From positions 1 through 15,824 of the forward strand of contig CAVOBC010000073.1 of NCBI GenBank assembly GCA_963693635.1: a stretch of 15,824 nt of DNA. The letters run 5' to 3'. A program made the position numbers and the translations under genes. Shown here in pieces: positions 1-6,610 of this stretch. The stretch's first letter is position 1, and every line of letters starts with the position of its first letter. The notes below the pieces were generated by a model that saw only the letters and a list, made by a program, of their open reading frames with translations, was not told the origin of the DNA and ran no database searches. Source of the stretch: CAVOBC01 sp963693635. Its GTDB lineage: Bacteria > Pseudomonadota > Gammaproteobacteria > Pseudomonadales > Azotimanducaceae.

Positions 1-1820
1 GGGTTGTCGATGAGTGCTTGCGGCTTGCCGTCCTCGATCAGGTGACCGGCGTCGATGACAAGCAAACGGTCAGTGCGCGCGAGTTCTTTGAGCCGATGGC
101 TGCACAGCAGGAACCCGGCGTGGCCGGCGAGCAGACCATCCATCAAACGCCCCTCTGTGTCCGCGTCAACAGCGCTGAGGGGGTCGTCCAGTACGAGGAA
201 ATCGCGCCCCGAGTACATGGCGCGCGCGACGTTGACGCGCTGCTTTTGTCCGCCTGACAGATTGACGCCGGTCTCGCCAACTTCCTCGTCAGTGCCTGCC
301 TCGAACTGCGCGATGTCTGCTTCAAGCTCGGCGAGGCGAATGGCCTGCATGACATCCGGCGTGTCGAATTCCGTTTGCAGGGCAACGTTGACCGCGAGGC
401 TGGCATTTGAGAGGTATGCTTCCTGCGGCACATATCCGAGCGATGTGCGAACCCGCTCGTAGACATTGGCGTGCCAGAGATCTGCGCGACTACCGTTGTC
501 GAATTCAACCTCGATCGTGCCGCTGGTTGGCTTGAACTCGGCGCAGATGAGGCGCAGCAAGGTTGATTTGCCTGCGCCCACCCGCCCGATCAGACTCGTG
601 TGCTCAAACAGGTCAAGGCTGAGGGTCAGGTGGTCGATGACGACGGGCCCGGTCTCGTAGCGAAAGCTGACGTCATTGAGGTGTATTTTCGTGGGGGCCG
701 CAGTCGCGACCGTCGCGAGCGAGTCAGGCATCAGGTCATCGGCGATGTCGCGATGCTGAAACAGCTTGTTTAGCCGTTTCACGCAGGCGGCAGCCAGTGC
801 GTAATCGATGAAGATGTTCGGCAACCATCGGATGTATAGCGTGATGTGATTGAGCATCCAGATGCTTGCAAAGAGCGTGACCAGGTTGGCGTTGCCGCCC
901 ATGGACTGGTTTGCCCAGATCAGCGCGACGATGGGGAATAACCACCAACTGACGCTAACGCCGAAATCAATCAGCGCGACGCCGTGTTGTTTGGTCGACT
1001 CAATGGTGAGTTTGCGCAGGTGAGCGGCGACTCGGTGGCGCATCAGACCTTCCCAGGACAGGAAGCGCAAAAGCCGGACGTTGGTCACCCATTCACCGAT
1101 GACGGTTGTCAGTTTGTCTTCCTGGGCCTTGATGATCTCCTCTTTCTGGTGGATGTATCGCCCGAGGGCGAATGCCAGGGGCATTGCGCCTAAGCTGACG
1201 CCGAGCGCGATGATGCCTGGCGTGCCCATGTAGTGAACGATCACGGGACCGAGGATCAGTAGCCCGAGCAGACAAGGCACGCCATTCCTGAAGACCGCAT
1301 GGAACAGATCGCCAATCCGGTAAATGTCCGATGAAATCAGGGTCTTCAGGTTGCCGGTGGAGAAGTCGTCGGACGAAAGCGGCCCCATTCGCAGAAGTTT
1401 TGTGTTGAGGCGCAGGGTTACGAAGGTGCGCGTGCAGACCAGCAACTGGCTTTGCAGCACAGAGGTCCAGGCGTTTACGACTTTCATGATGAGTTGCGCG
1501 ATAGCGTAGAAGGCGACCATCCACATCGCCGCCGTGTATGAGTTGGTTGCGTCAAGAATCTGCTCGCTGGCGAGCACGGACACCAGCACCAGAACCGTCA
1601 TCACACCACGACCGAAAACGAGCAGGGAGAGGTGCTTGCGATAGGTGTGGACGAAATCCTGCCAGAAGTATCCTGTCATCAGGACGTCGGGATGTTCGTC
1701 CCGCAGGTGGTCGAACTCGGTTTGCAGTTCAGGTGGAATGGTCTGAGGCGCGACCTCGGTGGTTGCGAGGAAATCACGCTTCAGACGCGCGGGGTTTGCC
1801 AGTATTGCCAGATCAAACAT
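1..1820 (-). CDS. ABC exporter, ABCC/MRP-like TMD-NBD protein (C-terminus cut by window edge)
   Basis: ATP-driven membrane exporter with a transmembrane domain fused to a nucleotide-binding domain; the substrate cannot be read from sequence. I translated from the ATG at 1820-1818, giving 606 codons without a stop up to the window edge, so the last residues are missing. Residues about 50-330 are hydrophobic membrane segments. The NBD follows: Walker A GRVGAGKST at about 412-420, signature LSGGQKQR from about 521, Walker B with FLVLDDPLSAVDAD near 541-553, and the H-loop SHRLKEL near 575. The DDPLSAVD form of Walker B is characteristic of the ABCC (MRP/CFTR) subfamily; bacterial members work as homo- or heterodimers, and a partner gene could lie off the left edge. 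A GAGG lies 9 bases before the ATG. An intrinsic terminator and competing hairpins sit directly upstream, suggesting control by premature termination. Subfamily is clear, substrate unknown. Confidence 0.9.
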   Translation of the reverse strand, partial: MFDLAILANPARLKRDFLATTEVAPQTIPPELQTEFDHLRDEHPDVLMTGYFWQDFVHTYRKHLSLLVFGRGVMTVLVLVSVLASEQILDATNSYTAAMWMVAFYAIAQLIMKVVNAWTSVLQSQLLVCTRTFVTLRLNTKLLRMGPLSSDDFSTGNLKTLISSDIYRIGDLFHAVFRNGVPCLLGLLILGPVIVHYMGTPGIIALGVSLGAMPLAFALGRYIHQKEEIIKAQEDKLTTVIGEWVTNVRLLRFLSWEGLMRHRVAAHLRKLTIESTKQHGVALIDFGVSVSWWLFPIVALIWANQSMGGNANLVTLFASIWMLNHITLYIRWLPNIFIDYALAAACVKRLNKLFQHRDIADDLMPDSLATVATAAPTKIHLNDVSFRYETGPVVIDHLTLSLDLFEHTSLIGRVGAGKSTLLRLICAEFKPTSGTIEVEFDNGSRADLWHANVYERVRTSLGYVPQEAYLSNASLAVNVALQTEFDTPDVMQAIRLAELEADIAQFEAGTDEEVGETGVNLSGGQKQRVNVARAMYSGRDFLVLDDPLSAVDADTEGRLMDGLLAGHAGFLLCSHRLKELARTDRLLVIDAGHLIEDGKPQALIDN

Positions 1821-1843
1821 GTCGTATGCCTCGATCCGGGGCC

Positions 1844-1880
1844 AAAAAAAAGCCCCAGTTGGTTCTGACCTGCCGGGGCT
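1844..1880 (-). terminator. Intrinsic terminator in the leader of the ABC exporter gene
   Basis: On the minus strand AGCCCC (1880-1875) pairs with GGGGCT (1856-1851), with an inner GGT/ACC pairing, followed at once by a run of eight T (1851-1844). It lies only 24 bases upstream of the ABC start codon and about 450 bases after the nearest upstream minus-strand stop codon (2329), so it is placed to act on the leader rather than as the end of the preceding gene. It could also simply terminate an unseen small RNA. Confidence 0.7.
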
Positions 1881-1941
1881 CTCTCCGGAAGGTCTCTTTC
1901 TTGAAGACCCTCCGATAATCTGGGAATCAGATCGGGGGTCT
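1851..1941 (-). promoter_or_regulatory. Candidate transcription attenuator: chain of mutually exclusive hairpins
   Basis: Read on the minus strand, five segments can pair in a chain. A (1941-1931) pairs with B (1916-1905): 11 base pairs with one bulged base. B (1913-1905) can instead pair with C (1895-1887): 9 base pairs including one G-U wobble. C (1894-1885) can instead pair with D (1876-1867): 9 base pairs around one mismatch, loop of 8. D (1880-1875) pairs with E (1856-1851) to make the terminator. A:B frees C to pair with D and would block the terminator; B:C would release D and favour termination. A minus-strand reading frame (2151 to the stop at 1929-1927) ends two bases past segment A, as a leader peptide might, but it has no visible ribosome binding site and no run of one amino acid. 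The pairings were found by eye; regulation is inferred. Confidence 0.45.
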
Positions 1942-2190
1942 GGTTTTGCGGTTCGCGCCTTCTCTCAATAAGTCGATGAACAAGGAGCTGAGTGAATCGA
2001 TAAATGTGGAGCTGAACGCGTGAGCGTGAGTGCGGATGTTGGTCAACACAGGCAGGGACTGGGAAGCGCCTCGCGAAAGTCCATTCGACAGGCACACGTA
2101 TCCCGTGTGGCCCTGATCGAAAGTGATCACGGTTGGAAGAAGGTGCTTCATGGGTCCGTTTGGGTATCCGGCTGGTTCACTTCGCTGCGT

Positions 2191-2218
2191 ATCCTAGGCC
2201 GTTCCCGGGAAACATCAA
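2191..2218 (-). promoter_or_regulatory. Possible sigma70-type promoter for the ABC exporter leader
   Basis: On the minus strand TTGATG (2218-2213) and TAGGAT (2196-2191) are separated by 16 bases, each matching 4 of 6 consensus positions. The spacer contains the perfect 10-base palindrome TTCCCGGGAA (2202-2211), which could be a repressor site. Its position would give a leader of roughly 360 nt covering the attenuator-like hairpins. The matches are modest and could be chance. The rest of the 1821-2328 intergenic region shows nothing else I can name. Confidence 0.25.
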
Positions 2219-2328
2219 GCGCCAGAATGATCTGCAGTCGCCATGACAGTGGCAGCGACGTTGCTACTCGTTAGGTCCAATGCGCTCCGGTAACGTCGGA
2301 CGAAGTTTGACGTCGTTTGTCCTGCTTT

Positions 2329-2889
2329 TCAGGCCTTTTCCTGGCCGACTAGTTGTTGCAGTGACTGGCCGCAGTTGTCGGCGATGAATCCTGAATCCCA
2401 AAGTTTTGCGAACTGCATGGACCTTGGGCAGTGAAAATACGCCTCGTCGATATGCACAAGGATCCCCTGCACAAGATGGGAGTTGGCGTCTTGCATCTGG
2501 GTCTCGGCTTTCATCCTGCGCGCGTCAAGCTCAGCTGCGTCGAGTATTTCAACGCGACCATTCACCCGTACGGTGGCATCGATCCCAGGGATCATCATGA
2601 CGAGGCCTACCTTTGGATTGGATTCGAAATTCTGGTAAGTCTGAAACAGTCGATTGCCGCCGACGTCTGGAAACAGCAGGGTTCGTTCATCGATGACCTT
2701 GATGAATCCAGGTATCCCGCCCTTGGGAGATGCGTCGCAATCGCCGCCGCGGTTGCTGCTCGCCATTACAGCGAAGGACGCTTTTTCGATGAACCCGCGT
2801 ACGAAGGGTTCCAGATGGTCTTTGACTTTCTTTTCGGCTCTTGGGTCGGCACCGCCCATTTCCTGTCGCATTGCATCAATTCGGCTCAT
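2329..2889 (-). CDS. Pyridoxamine 5'-phosphate oxidase-like FMN-binding family protein
   Basis: A 186-residue protein of the split-barrel flavin-binding (PNPOx-like) superfamily. Such proteins bind FMN or F420 and reduce or oxidise small substrates; this one is closer to the family of uncharacterised PNPOx-like proteins than to PdxH itself. Visible family features are an N-terminal helix, the strand FAVMASSNRGGDCDASPKGG (about 39-58), LLFPDVGGNRLFQTYQNF (about 71-88), a central PKVGLVMMIPG strand, VRVNGRVEI, and the C-terminal segment HCPRSMQFAKLWD. The length is complete for the family. The ATG (2889-2887) overlaps the TGA of the dioxygenase gene as ATGA, so the two are translationally coupled and probably serve one pathway. 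The substrate cannot be told. Its stop codon lies in TTTTCAGG at 2327-2334 with no clear terminator after it. Confidence 0.82.
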   Translation of the reverse strand: MSRIDAMRQEMGGADPRAEKKVKDHLEPFVRGFIEKASFAVMASSNRGGDCDASPKGGIPGFIKVIDERTLLFPDVGGNRLFQTYQNFESNPKVGLVMMIPGIDATVRVNGRVEILDAAELDARRMKAETQMQDANSHLVQGILVHIDEAYFHCPRSMQFAKLWDSGFIADNCGQSLQQLVGQEKA

Positions 2890-3842
2890 CGTGTCGTCCT
2901 CTTTACTGCTTCTCTTATTTTCTTGTCTTGTCTTCTCGTGGTGCTCGTCTGTCTTCTCATGATGCTCGTCGGGGGCTGGGTCACTTCATGAAAGCCCCGC
3001 GGGGTCTTCAATCTTGTTGACGTGTCGCAGCCAAAGGCGCCCCCAGCGTACGGCCGGGGATCGTACGACGAGTGCCCGAGCAGTCGCCTGATCCGGTCAG
3101 ACCGTCCGTTCAGTTCATCGTCCGTGTAGTCGAGCGGGCTCGACTCTTCCGGTACCAGCCATCCAGCCAGAAAGCTGAGGTGCAGGGCCCGGCGCGAGGA
3201 ACTCGTCTGGTTCGCACCGCCGCCGTGCAGGAGCTTGCCGGAATAGATGAGCGCATCGCCGGGCTTCATGATGGCCGGCTGCGACATCTCAGGCTTGCCG
3301 CGATCACTGAAGTCCGCCCAGGTATGGCTGCCCGGGATGAGGCGGGTTGCGCCATTGTCGGCCGTGAACTCATCAAGCGGGATCATGGCGCTGATCGTAA
3401 TCTCGGGACAATGGGGCCACTGGGGGGCGCAAAATTTATCCCAGTTCTCGCAGTCGCGATGCAACATTTGGGTGGGCTCGCCGGGTCCGATGAACATGGC
3501 CTGGCCCGTGTTGATCCAGTAAGAACCACAGTTCGGCAGCAGAACGGCATCGGCGAGGTCGGCGTAGACCTTGTTCTCAAGGAGGTCGAAAAACGCCTCG
3601 GACACTTTTCCCAGGCTGGAGAAACGCAGTGTGTTCGCGCCGGTGAAGGTCTTGCCGCCGGGACCCAGTCCCTGAGTTGCGACGCCAGGAGCAAAACTCT
3701 CGGCAGCCGTGGTGAGGTCCTGCCGCAGTGCATCGATGGTTTTTGCGGCAAAGATGTCTTCAACCACGATACCGCCCGCCGTCTGATAGGCATCCAGAAT
3801 CAGGTCGTGCGGGGCAGCAGCAGGAACGCGCAACAACGTCAT
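2886..3842 (-). CDS. Phytanoyl-CoA dioxygenase (PhyH) family protein
   Basis: Non-haem Fe(II)/2-oxoglutarate-dependent oxygenase that hydroxylates an organic substrate; the family includes phytanoyl-CoA hydroxylase and many natural-product enzymes. From the ATG at 3842 the protein has 318 residues. The iron triad is visible as H128-R-D130 and distal H206 in LLHGGGANQ, with R217/R218 positioned to bind 2-oxoglutarate. NGATRLIPGSH (163-173) and KPGDALIYSG (193-202) are typical family segments. I chose this start over an upstream ATG at 3950 because homology-like sequence begins at about MTLLRVP and a GAGG lies 10 bases upstream; the extra 36 residues look non-coding. The C-terminal tail after about 285 is basic and contains a tandem duplication (TSIMRRQ/TSTTRRQ), so it may be an accreted extension. 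First gene of an operon with the PNPOx-like gene (ATGA overlap). Native substrate unknown. Confidence 0.88.
   Translation of the reverse strand: MTLLRVPAAAPHDLILDAYQTAGGIVVEDIFAAKTIDALRQDLTTAAESFAPGVATQGLGPGGKTFTGANTLRFSSLGKVSEAFFDLLENKVYADLADAVLLPNCGSYWINTGQAMFIGPGEPTQMLHRDCENWDKFCAPQWPHCPEITISAMIPLDEFTADNGATRLIPGSHTWADFSDRGKPEMSQPAIMKPGDALIYSGKLLHGGGANQTSSSRRALHLSFLAGWLVPEESSPLDYTDDELNGRSDRIRRLLGHSSYDPRPYAGGAFGCDTSTRLKTPRGFHEVTQPPTSIMRRQTSTTRRQDKKIREAVKRTTR
2930..2971 (-). repeat. 21-bp tandem duplication in the 3' end of the PhyH-like gene
   Basis: Bases 2930-2950 and 2951-2971 are adjacent copies that agree at 18 of 21 positions. Because the unit is a multiple of three it keeps the frame and encodes TSIMRRQ then TSTTRRQ near the C-terminus of the dioxygenase, outside the catalytic domain. 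Confidence 0.8.
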
Positions 3843-4078
3843 TGAGATCGATCCTCGATCAGCAAAGTGAGGGTCGTGAACTTGGAGCATCGACCCGTCG
3901 GATCCTATCTTGGCCGAAATCCTGAATTGGCGAAACCTTGGGCTGTTCACCAGGGCTGTTCATATATGGGGGGAAAGGAACCGGCGAACACTTACGGCAA
4001 GCGCTGGCGTAACATCGCCCACGGCTTGGTCTGGTACCGAGCTGCCCCCGAGTACAGCACCTACGCCTGAGGCCGAAT
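3843..4078. promoter_or_regulatory. Divergent intergenic region between the PhyH-like and NTF2-like genes
   Basis: The 236 bases between two divergently read start codons must hold promoters for both. A 10-base direct repeat, GGGCTGTTCA, occurs at 3940-3949 and 3953-3962 (13-base period) and could be a regulator site. For the + gene the sequence GAGG lies 6 bases before the ATG at 4079. I could not pick convincing -35/-10 pairs. Confidence 0.35.
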
Positions 4079-4825
4079 ATGACACTTGAAGAAATTGGCA
4101 TAGCGGCGACGGACCGCTTCATCGAGGGTTTTAATTCTCGAGATCCACACCAGTTTGCGGCGAGTCTGAACTATCCGCATGTACGGCCATCGCCCCATGC
4201 CGCGGTCGGCGAGGCAGCAACTGCAGCGGACTACGCGGCTGCTCAGTCGTATGACCGGGTTCTTGCATCAGGTTGGGTGCGAAGCGCGTTCGACTACCAG
4301 CGGTTTCTGGCCGGGAACGAGGACAAGATTCACGTCGCCGGGCAGTGGAGTCGATACAACGACAAGGGCGAGACGATACTGACGACGCCCGTGACCTATG
4401 TTGTTACTAACATACAGGGCCGGTGGGGTATTCAGTCTCGATTTGGCAGCGACTCTGTGCGAGGCGGTGCGCAGGTCGGTGAGGGGGCGAGTGAACTTGG
4501 CGATGAGTCGGCTGCCCTCGTTCGCGAGTTTATCGACAGCATGGGTCTGGATGATGCAACCGCAATAGCAGACTGCCTGCATTTTCCCCATTATGTGATT
4601 GGCGTGGGCGAGTTTCGGCGAACTGACTCGCTGGATGCTGCGGGCGATCTCAATCTGGCAGGCGTATCAATAGTTGATATTAATATAATTCAATCTGGTA
4701 ACACGAGTGCGAACCTTGAAGTGCGACTCAAGCATGGCGAAGACGAGCTTCATGGCGTGGTAAATCTGGTGCATCGGGAAGGGCGACTTGGCATTCAGGC
4801 GTGGTCCACGCTCCGGCCATCCTGA
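4079..4825 (+). CDS. Hypothetical protein with two tandem NTF2/SnoaL-like halves
   Basis: A 248-residue soluble protein with no signal peptide. It appears to be an internal duplication of an NTF2-like (SnoaL-type) cone-fold domain. The first half (about 1-125) has FIEGFNSRD, LNYPHVR (30-36) and GRWGIQSR (114-121). The second half (about 140-248) has FIDSMGLDD, LHFPHYV (167-173) and GRLGIQAW (235-242) in the same order and spacing. NTF2-like domains form pockets that act as enzymes (isomerases, cyclases, dehydratases) or as ligand binders; no catalytic pair can be assigned here. The start is supported by GAGG 6 bases upstream. It is transcribed away from the PhyH/PNPOx operon and may share its regulation. 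The duplication is seen in the sequence; the fold is inferred from the style of the motifs. Confidence 0.72.
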   Translation: MTLEEIGIAATDRFIEGFNSRDPHQFAASLNYPHVRPSPHAAVGEAATAADYAAAQSYDRVLASGWVRSAFDYQRFLAGNEDKIHVAGQWSRYNDKGETILTTPVTYVVTNIQGRWGIQSRFGSDSVRGGAQVGEGASELGDESAALVREFIDSMGLDDATAIADCLHFPHYVIGVGEFRRTDSLDAAGDLNLAGVSIVDINIIQSGNTSANLEVRLKHGEDELHGVVNLVHREGRLGIQAWSTLRPS

Positions 4826-4842
4826 GGGATGGGTGGTCCCTC
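4824..4842 (+). terminator. Weak hairpin at the end of the NTF2-like gene
   Basis: GAGGGA (4824-4829) pairs with TCCCTC (4837-4842) around a 7-base loop, beginning inside the stop codon of the gene. There is no T tract after it, so it may only stabilise the mRNA end. Confidence 0.3.
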
Positions 4843-5084
4843 TAATCACCGGGTAAGTGTGCGAGCCGGAGGCGTTGATCGGAGGTAAGTGCGGGACTAA
4901 GATTGCGCTCCTCAGGGCCTCATAGGGGTCAGTTGCAACGTCGCCGGCTGGCAATTTCCAATGCTGGCGAGTCCCGAACAGAGGATATCTCCGCATGGCA
5001 CATTCCGAAAGTTGATCTCGACGAACGCATCGTTAGACGTCTGCGGATCTCTTTGACGGGTTCCGTCCTATAGTCGGAGACCGC

Positions 5085-5132
5085 GATCCGGTACAAGATC
5101 CGATACAAGGTTCGGCACAAGATCCGGCACTA
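5085..5132. repeat. Four tandem copies of a 12-bp unit
   Basis: Units start at 5085, 5097, 5109 and 5121: GATCCGGTACAA, GATCCGATACAA, GGTTCGGCACAA, GATCCGGCACTA. They are head-to-tail with no spacers. The array sits upstream of the HEAT-like gene and could be an iteron-like protein-binding site or a slippage product. Confidence 0.85.
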
Positions 5133-5133
5133 T

Positions 5134-5159
5134 ATGTGTTGGAAGAATGTGTTGGAAGA
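5134..5159. repeat. Exact 13-bp tandem duplication
   Basis: ATGTGTTGGAAGA occurs at 5134-5146 and again at 5147-5159 without a spacer, one base after the end of the 12-bp array. The exact identity suggests a recent duplication. Confidence 0.9.
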
Positions 5160-5320
5160 CGCTCAGCAGACTGCCAGCTTCTGACGAGACGTCCCTCCAT
5201 GCGTTCCGATGTCCCGCGCCGTATCTATGCGTTTCACGCTGCGCGCGACGGCTTTTTTGCAGAATAATTTGTACCTGCCGCTGGATGAGTTGATCCGCGG
5301 CGCAAGGTGCCAGAGGACTT

Positions 5321-6100
5321 ATGGCTAAACGAAAAACCAAGTCTGTTGACCAGATCCTTGGCGATCTCAATCGCGGCAGTAATCAAGCGCGCCGCAACGC
5401 GTTGCGCGATCTTTGTCCTTGTCGTAACAACGGCAACCGCGACGTTGAGGTCTGGAACGAGATATTTGATAAAGCGCGTCACGGCGCACTGCAGGAGCGC
5501 AACCGCGCAGCGCATGCGATAGGAACGTTGCTTGAAAAGTCGATCGGGAATCCGGAGTGGCGAGCGATTGTCAGGCGTATGCAGCCAAGACTCGATGACA
5601 TCATGAGTGACATGCGGGCATCGCGATTGCTGCTTGCCCAGTTGAAGAAGCATGGTCACATGCGTCGTGGTGTCGCCATGCAGAATTACTGCCACGTGCG
5701 TCGCGTTATCGACATGGCGACACCGGCGGAGCTTGCCAAATGGCTGAACGAGCGGGCGCTTGCGATCGAGGGGGCGAACGGCCTGACCGCAAATGACCCG
5801 GGACTGCAGCGGTTGTGGCGTTGGTTGCGGCACCGGGTGAAGTTTCAGCCCAAGTGGGATACCAGCGACGCCGAACTGACCAGGGTGGCTCGCCGGTTCC
5901 TGCCCTGGGCGTTTCGAAGGTGGCATGATGGCGTGATAGCAGCCCGCCTGCCGGGACGGTGCGTGACGGTCGTCCCGGTTGATGCGTTGGATTCACCCGA
6001 CCAACGTGGAACCACCGTTGCGGGTGGCGAGGATGACCTGTCGTGGGTTTTGCAAAACTGTTTGAACGTTAGCCGGGGAGGTATCGCACTTGGGTGTTGA
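5321..6100 (+). CDS. HEAT-like repeat protein of unknown function
   Basis: A 259-residue basic protein. The N-terminal part (about 19-75) matches the pattern of a HEAT-like helical repeat found in uncharacterised bacterial proteins: ARRNALRDLCPC, then EVWNEIFDKARHG, then NRAAHAIGTLLEKS. The CPC motif is characteristic of that group. The rest (about 85-259) is helical and rich in Arg and Trp (for example LQRLWRWLRHRVKF and LPWAFRRWHDG) and I do not recognise it. HEAT repeats are protein-interaction scaffolds, so a catalytic role is not expected. AGAGG lies 4 bases before the ATG. The last 11 bases overlap the start of the VOC-family gene, so the two are co-transcribed and probably coupled in translation. 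The repeat arrays at 5085-5159 lie upstream. Confidence 0.65.
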   Translation: MAKRKTKSVDQILGDLNRGSNQARRNALRDLCPCRNNGNRDVEVWNEIFDKARHGALQERNRAAHAIGTLLEKSIGNPEWRAIVRRMQPRLDDIMSDMRASRLLLAQLKKHGHMRRGVAMQNYCHVRRVIDMATPAELAKWLNERALAIEGANGLTANDPGLQRLWRWLRHRVKFQPKWDTSDAELTRVARRFLPWAFRRWHDGVIAARLPGRCVTVVPVDALDSPDQRGTTVAGGEDDLSWVLQNCLNVSRGGIALGC

Positions 6101-6578
6101 AGTAAATGGTATCGCGCACATCCAGTTGACGGTCAGCAAGCCGGCCGAGTGTCTGCCTTTTTGGGAAGCACTCTTGCACTTCCTCGAGATGGAGACGCTG
6201 ATCCGCAATGACAATACGATCTATTGCATCGGCAGTCGCACCGGGATTCTCGTTCGCGGTGCCCCGGACGAGAAACGCGACGTCACCTTTGACCAGGACA
6301 CGTCGGGACTGCACCACGTGTGTTTCCGCGCGCGCTCGAACGCAGATGTTCAGACAATCTATCGATTCGTCGTTGAGTTAGGCGCCAGGATCATTCACGG
6401 GCCGGAGGACGGCTCGCACTTCGCACCTGGCTACTACTCGATTCTGTTTGAGGACCCGGATGGCATTCGCATCGAGGTCAATCACGTGCCGGGTCGCGGT
6501 CACTTTGGCTCGGGCGGACGCCTCGGTGAAGACGGGGCCGGTCCTGCCGCATCCTACGGCGACGACGGGCTCACCTAA
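6090..6578 (+). CDS. VOC superfamily protein (glyoxalase/bleomycin-resistance/dioxygenase fold), TTG start
   Basis: A 162-residue protein with two beta-alpha-beta-beta-beta modules of the vicinal oxygen chelate fold. Likely metal ligands are H10 in GIAHIQLTV, H75 or H76 in GLHHVCFRA, and E129 in IRIEVNH. DPDGIRIEV (122-130) is a typical C-terminal VOC strand. I see no acidic residue at the usual site in the first module (about TGILVRGA), so the metal site may be incomplete or use another ligand. Members include glyoxalase I, extradiol dioxygenases and methylmalonyl-CoA epimerase; which reaction applies here is unknown. The TTG start at 6090 is chosen because GGGGAGG at 6075-6081 lies 8 bases upstream and no ATG is available. 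The start lies inside the end of the HEAT-like gene. The last 25 residues are Gly-rich and probably disordered. Confidence 0.8.
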   Translation: MGVEVNGIAHIQLTVSKPAECLPFWEALLHFLEMETLIRNDNTIYCIGSRTGILVRGAPDEKRDVTFDQDTSGLHHVCFRARSNADVQTIYRFVVELGARIIHGPEDGSHFAPGYYSILFEDPDGIRIEVNHVPGRGHFGSGGRLGEDGAGPAASYGDDGLT

Positions 6579-6610
6579 GGGTGCTGTTACAGAACGCTGG
6601 CCAGTGGCGG

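Larger units (their letters stand above)
4826..5320. other. 495-base intergenic region carrying tandem repeats
   Basis: No convincing gene is present; the short minus-strand frames across 4929-5370 are mostly translations of the repeat arrays. The stretch contains the 12-bp and 13-bp tandem arrays listed separately at 5085-5159, 161 bases before the next + strand gene. I saw no clear promoter elements; a T-rich patch at about 5252-5258 precedes GAATAATTT, which might be part of one. Confidence 0.5.

Noticed and set aside
1844..1941. trp-type amino acid attenuator
   Set aside because: No tandem Trp, His, Phe or Leu codon run and the downstream gene is an exporter, not a biosynthetic enzyme.
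1927..2151. Minus-strand 74-codon frame as a definite leader-peptide gene
   Set aside because: It stops in a suggestive place but has no Shine-Dalgarno sequence, no repeated regulatory codons, and another frame is open across the same bases; kept only as part of the attenuator hypothesis.
3072..3845. Plus-strand 257-codon frame opposite the PhyH-like gene
   Set aside because: It is the complement of a well-supported PhyH gene with iron-triad motifs and has no recognisable domain of its own.
5085..5159. CRISPR array
   Set aside because: Units are 12-13 bases, contiguous and without spacers, and there are no cas genes nearby.
5234..5926. Minus-strand 230-codon frame opposite the HEAT-like gene
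   Set aside because: The plus-strand frame has a good ribosome binding site and family-like motifs; the minus frame has neither.
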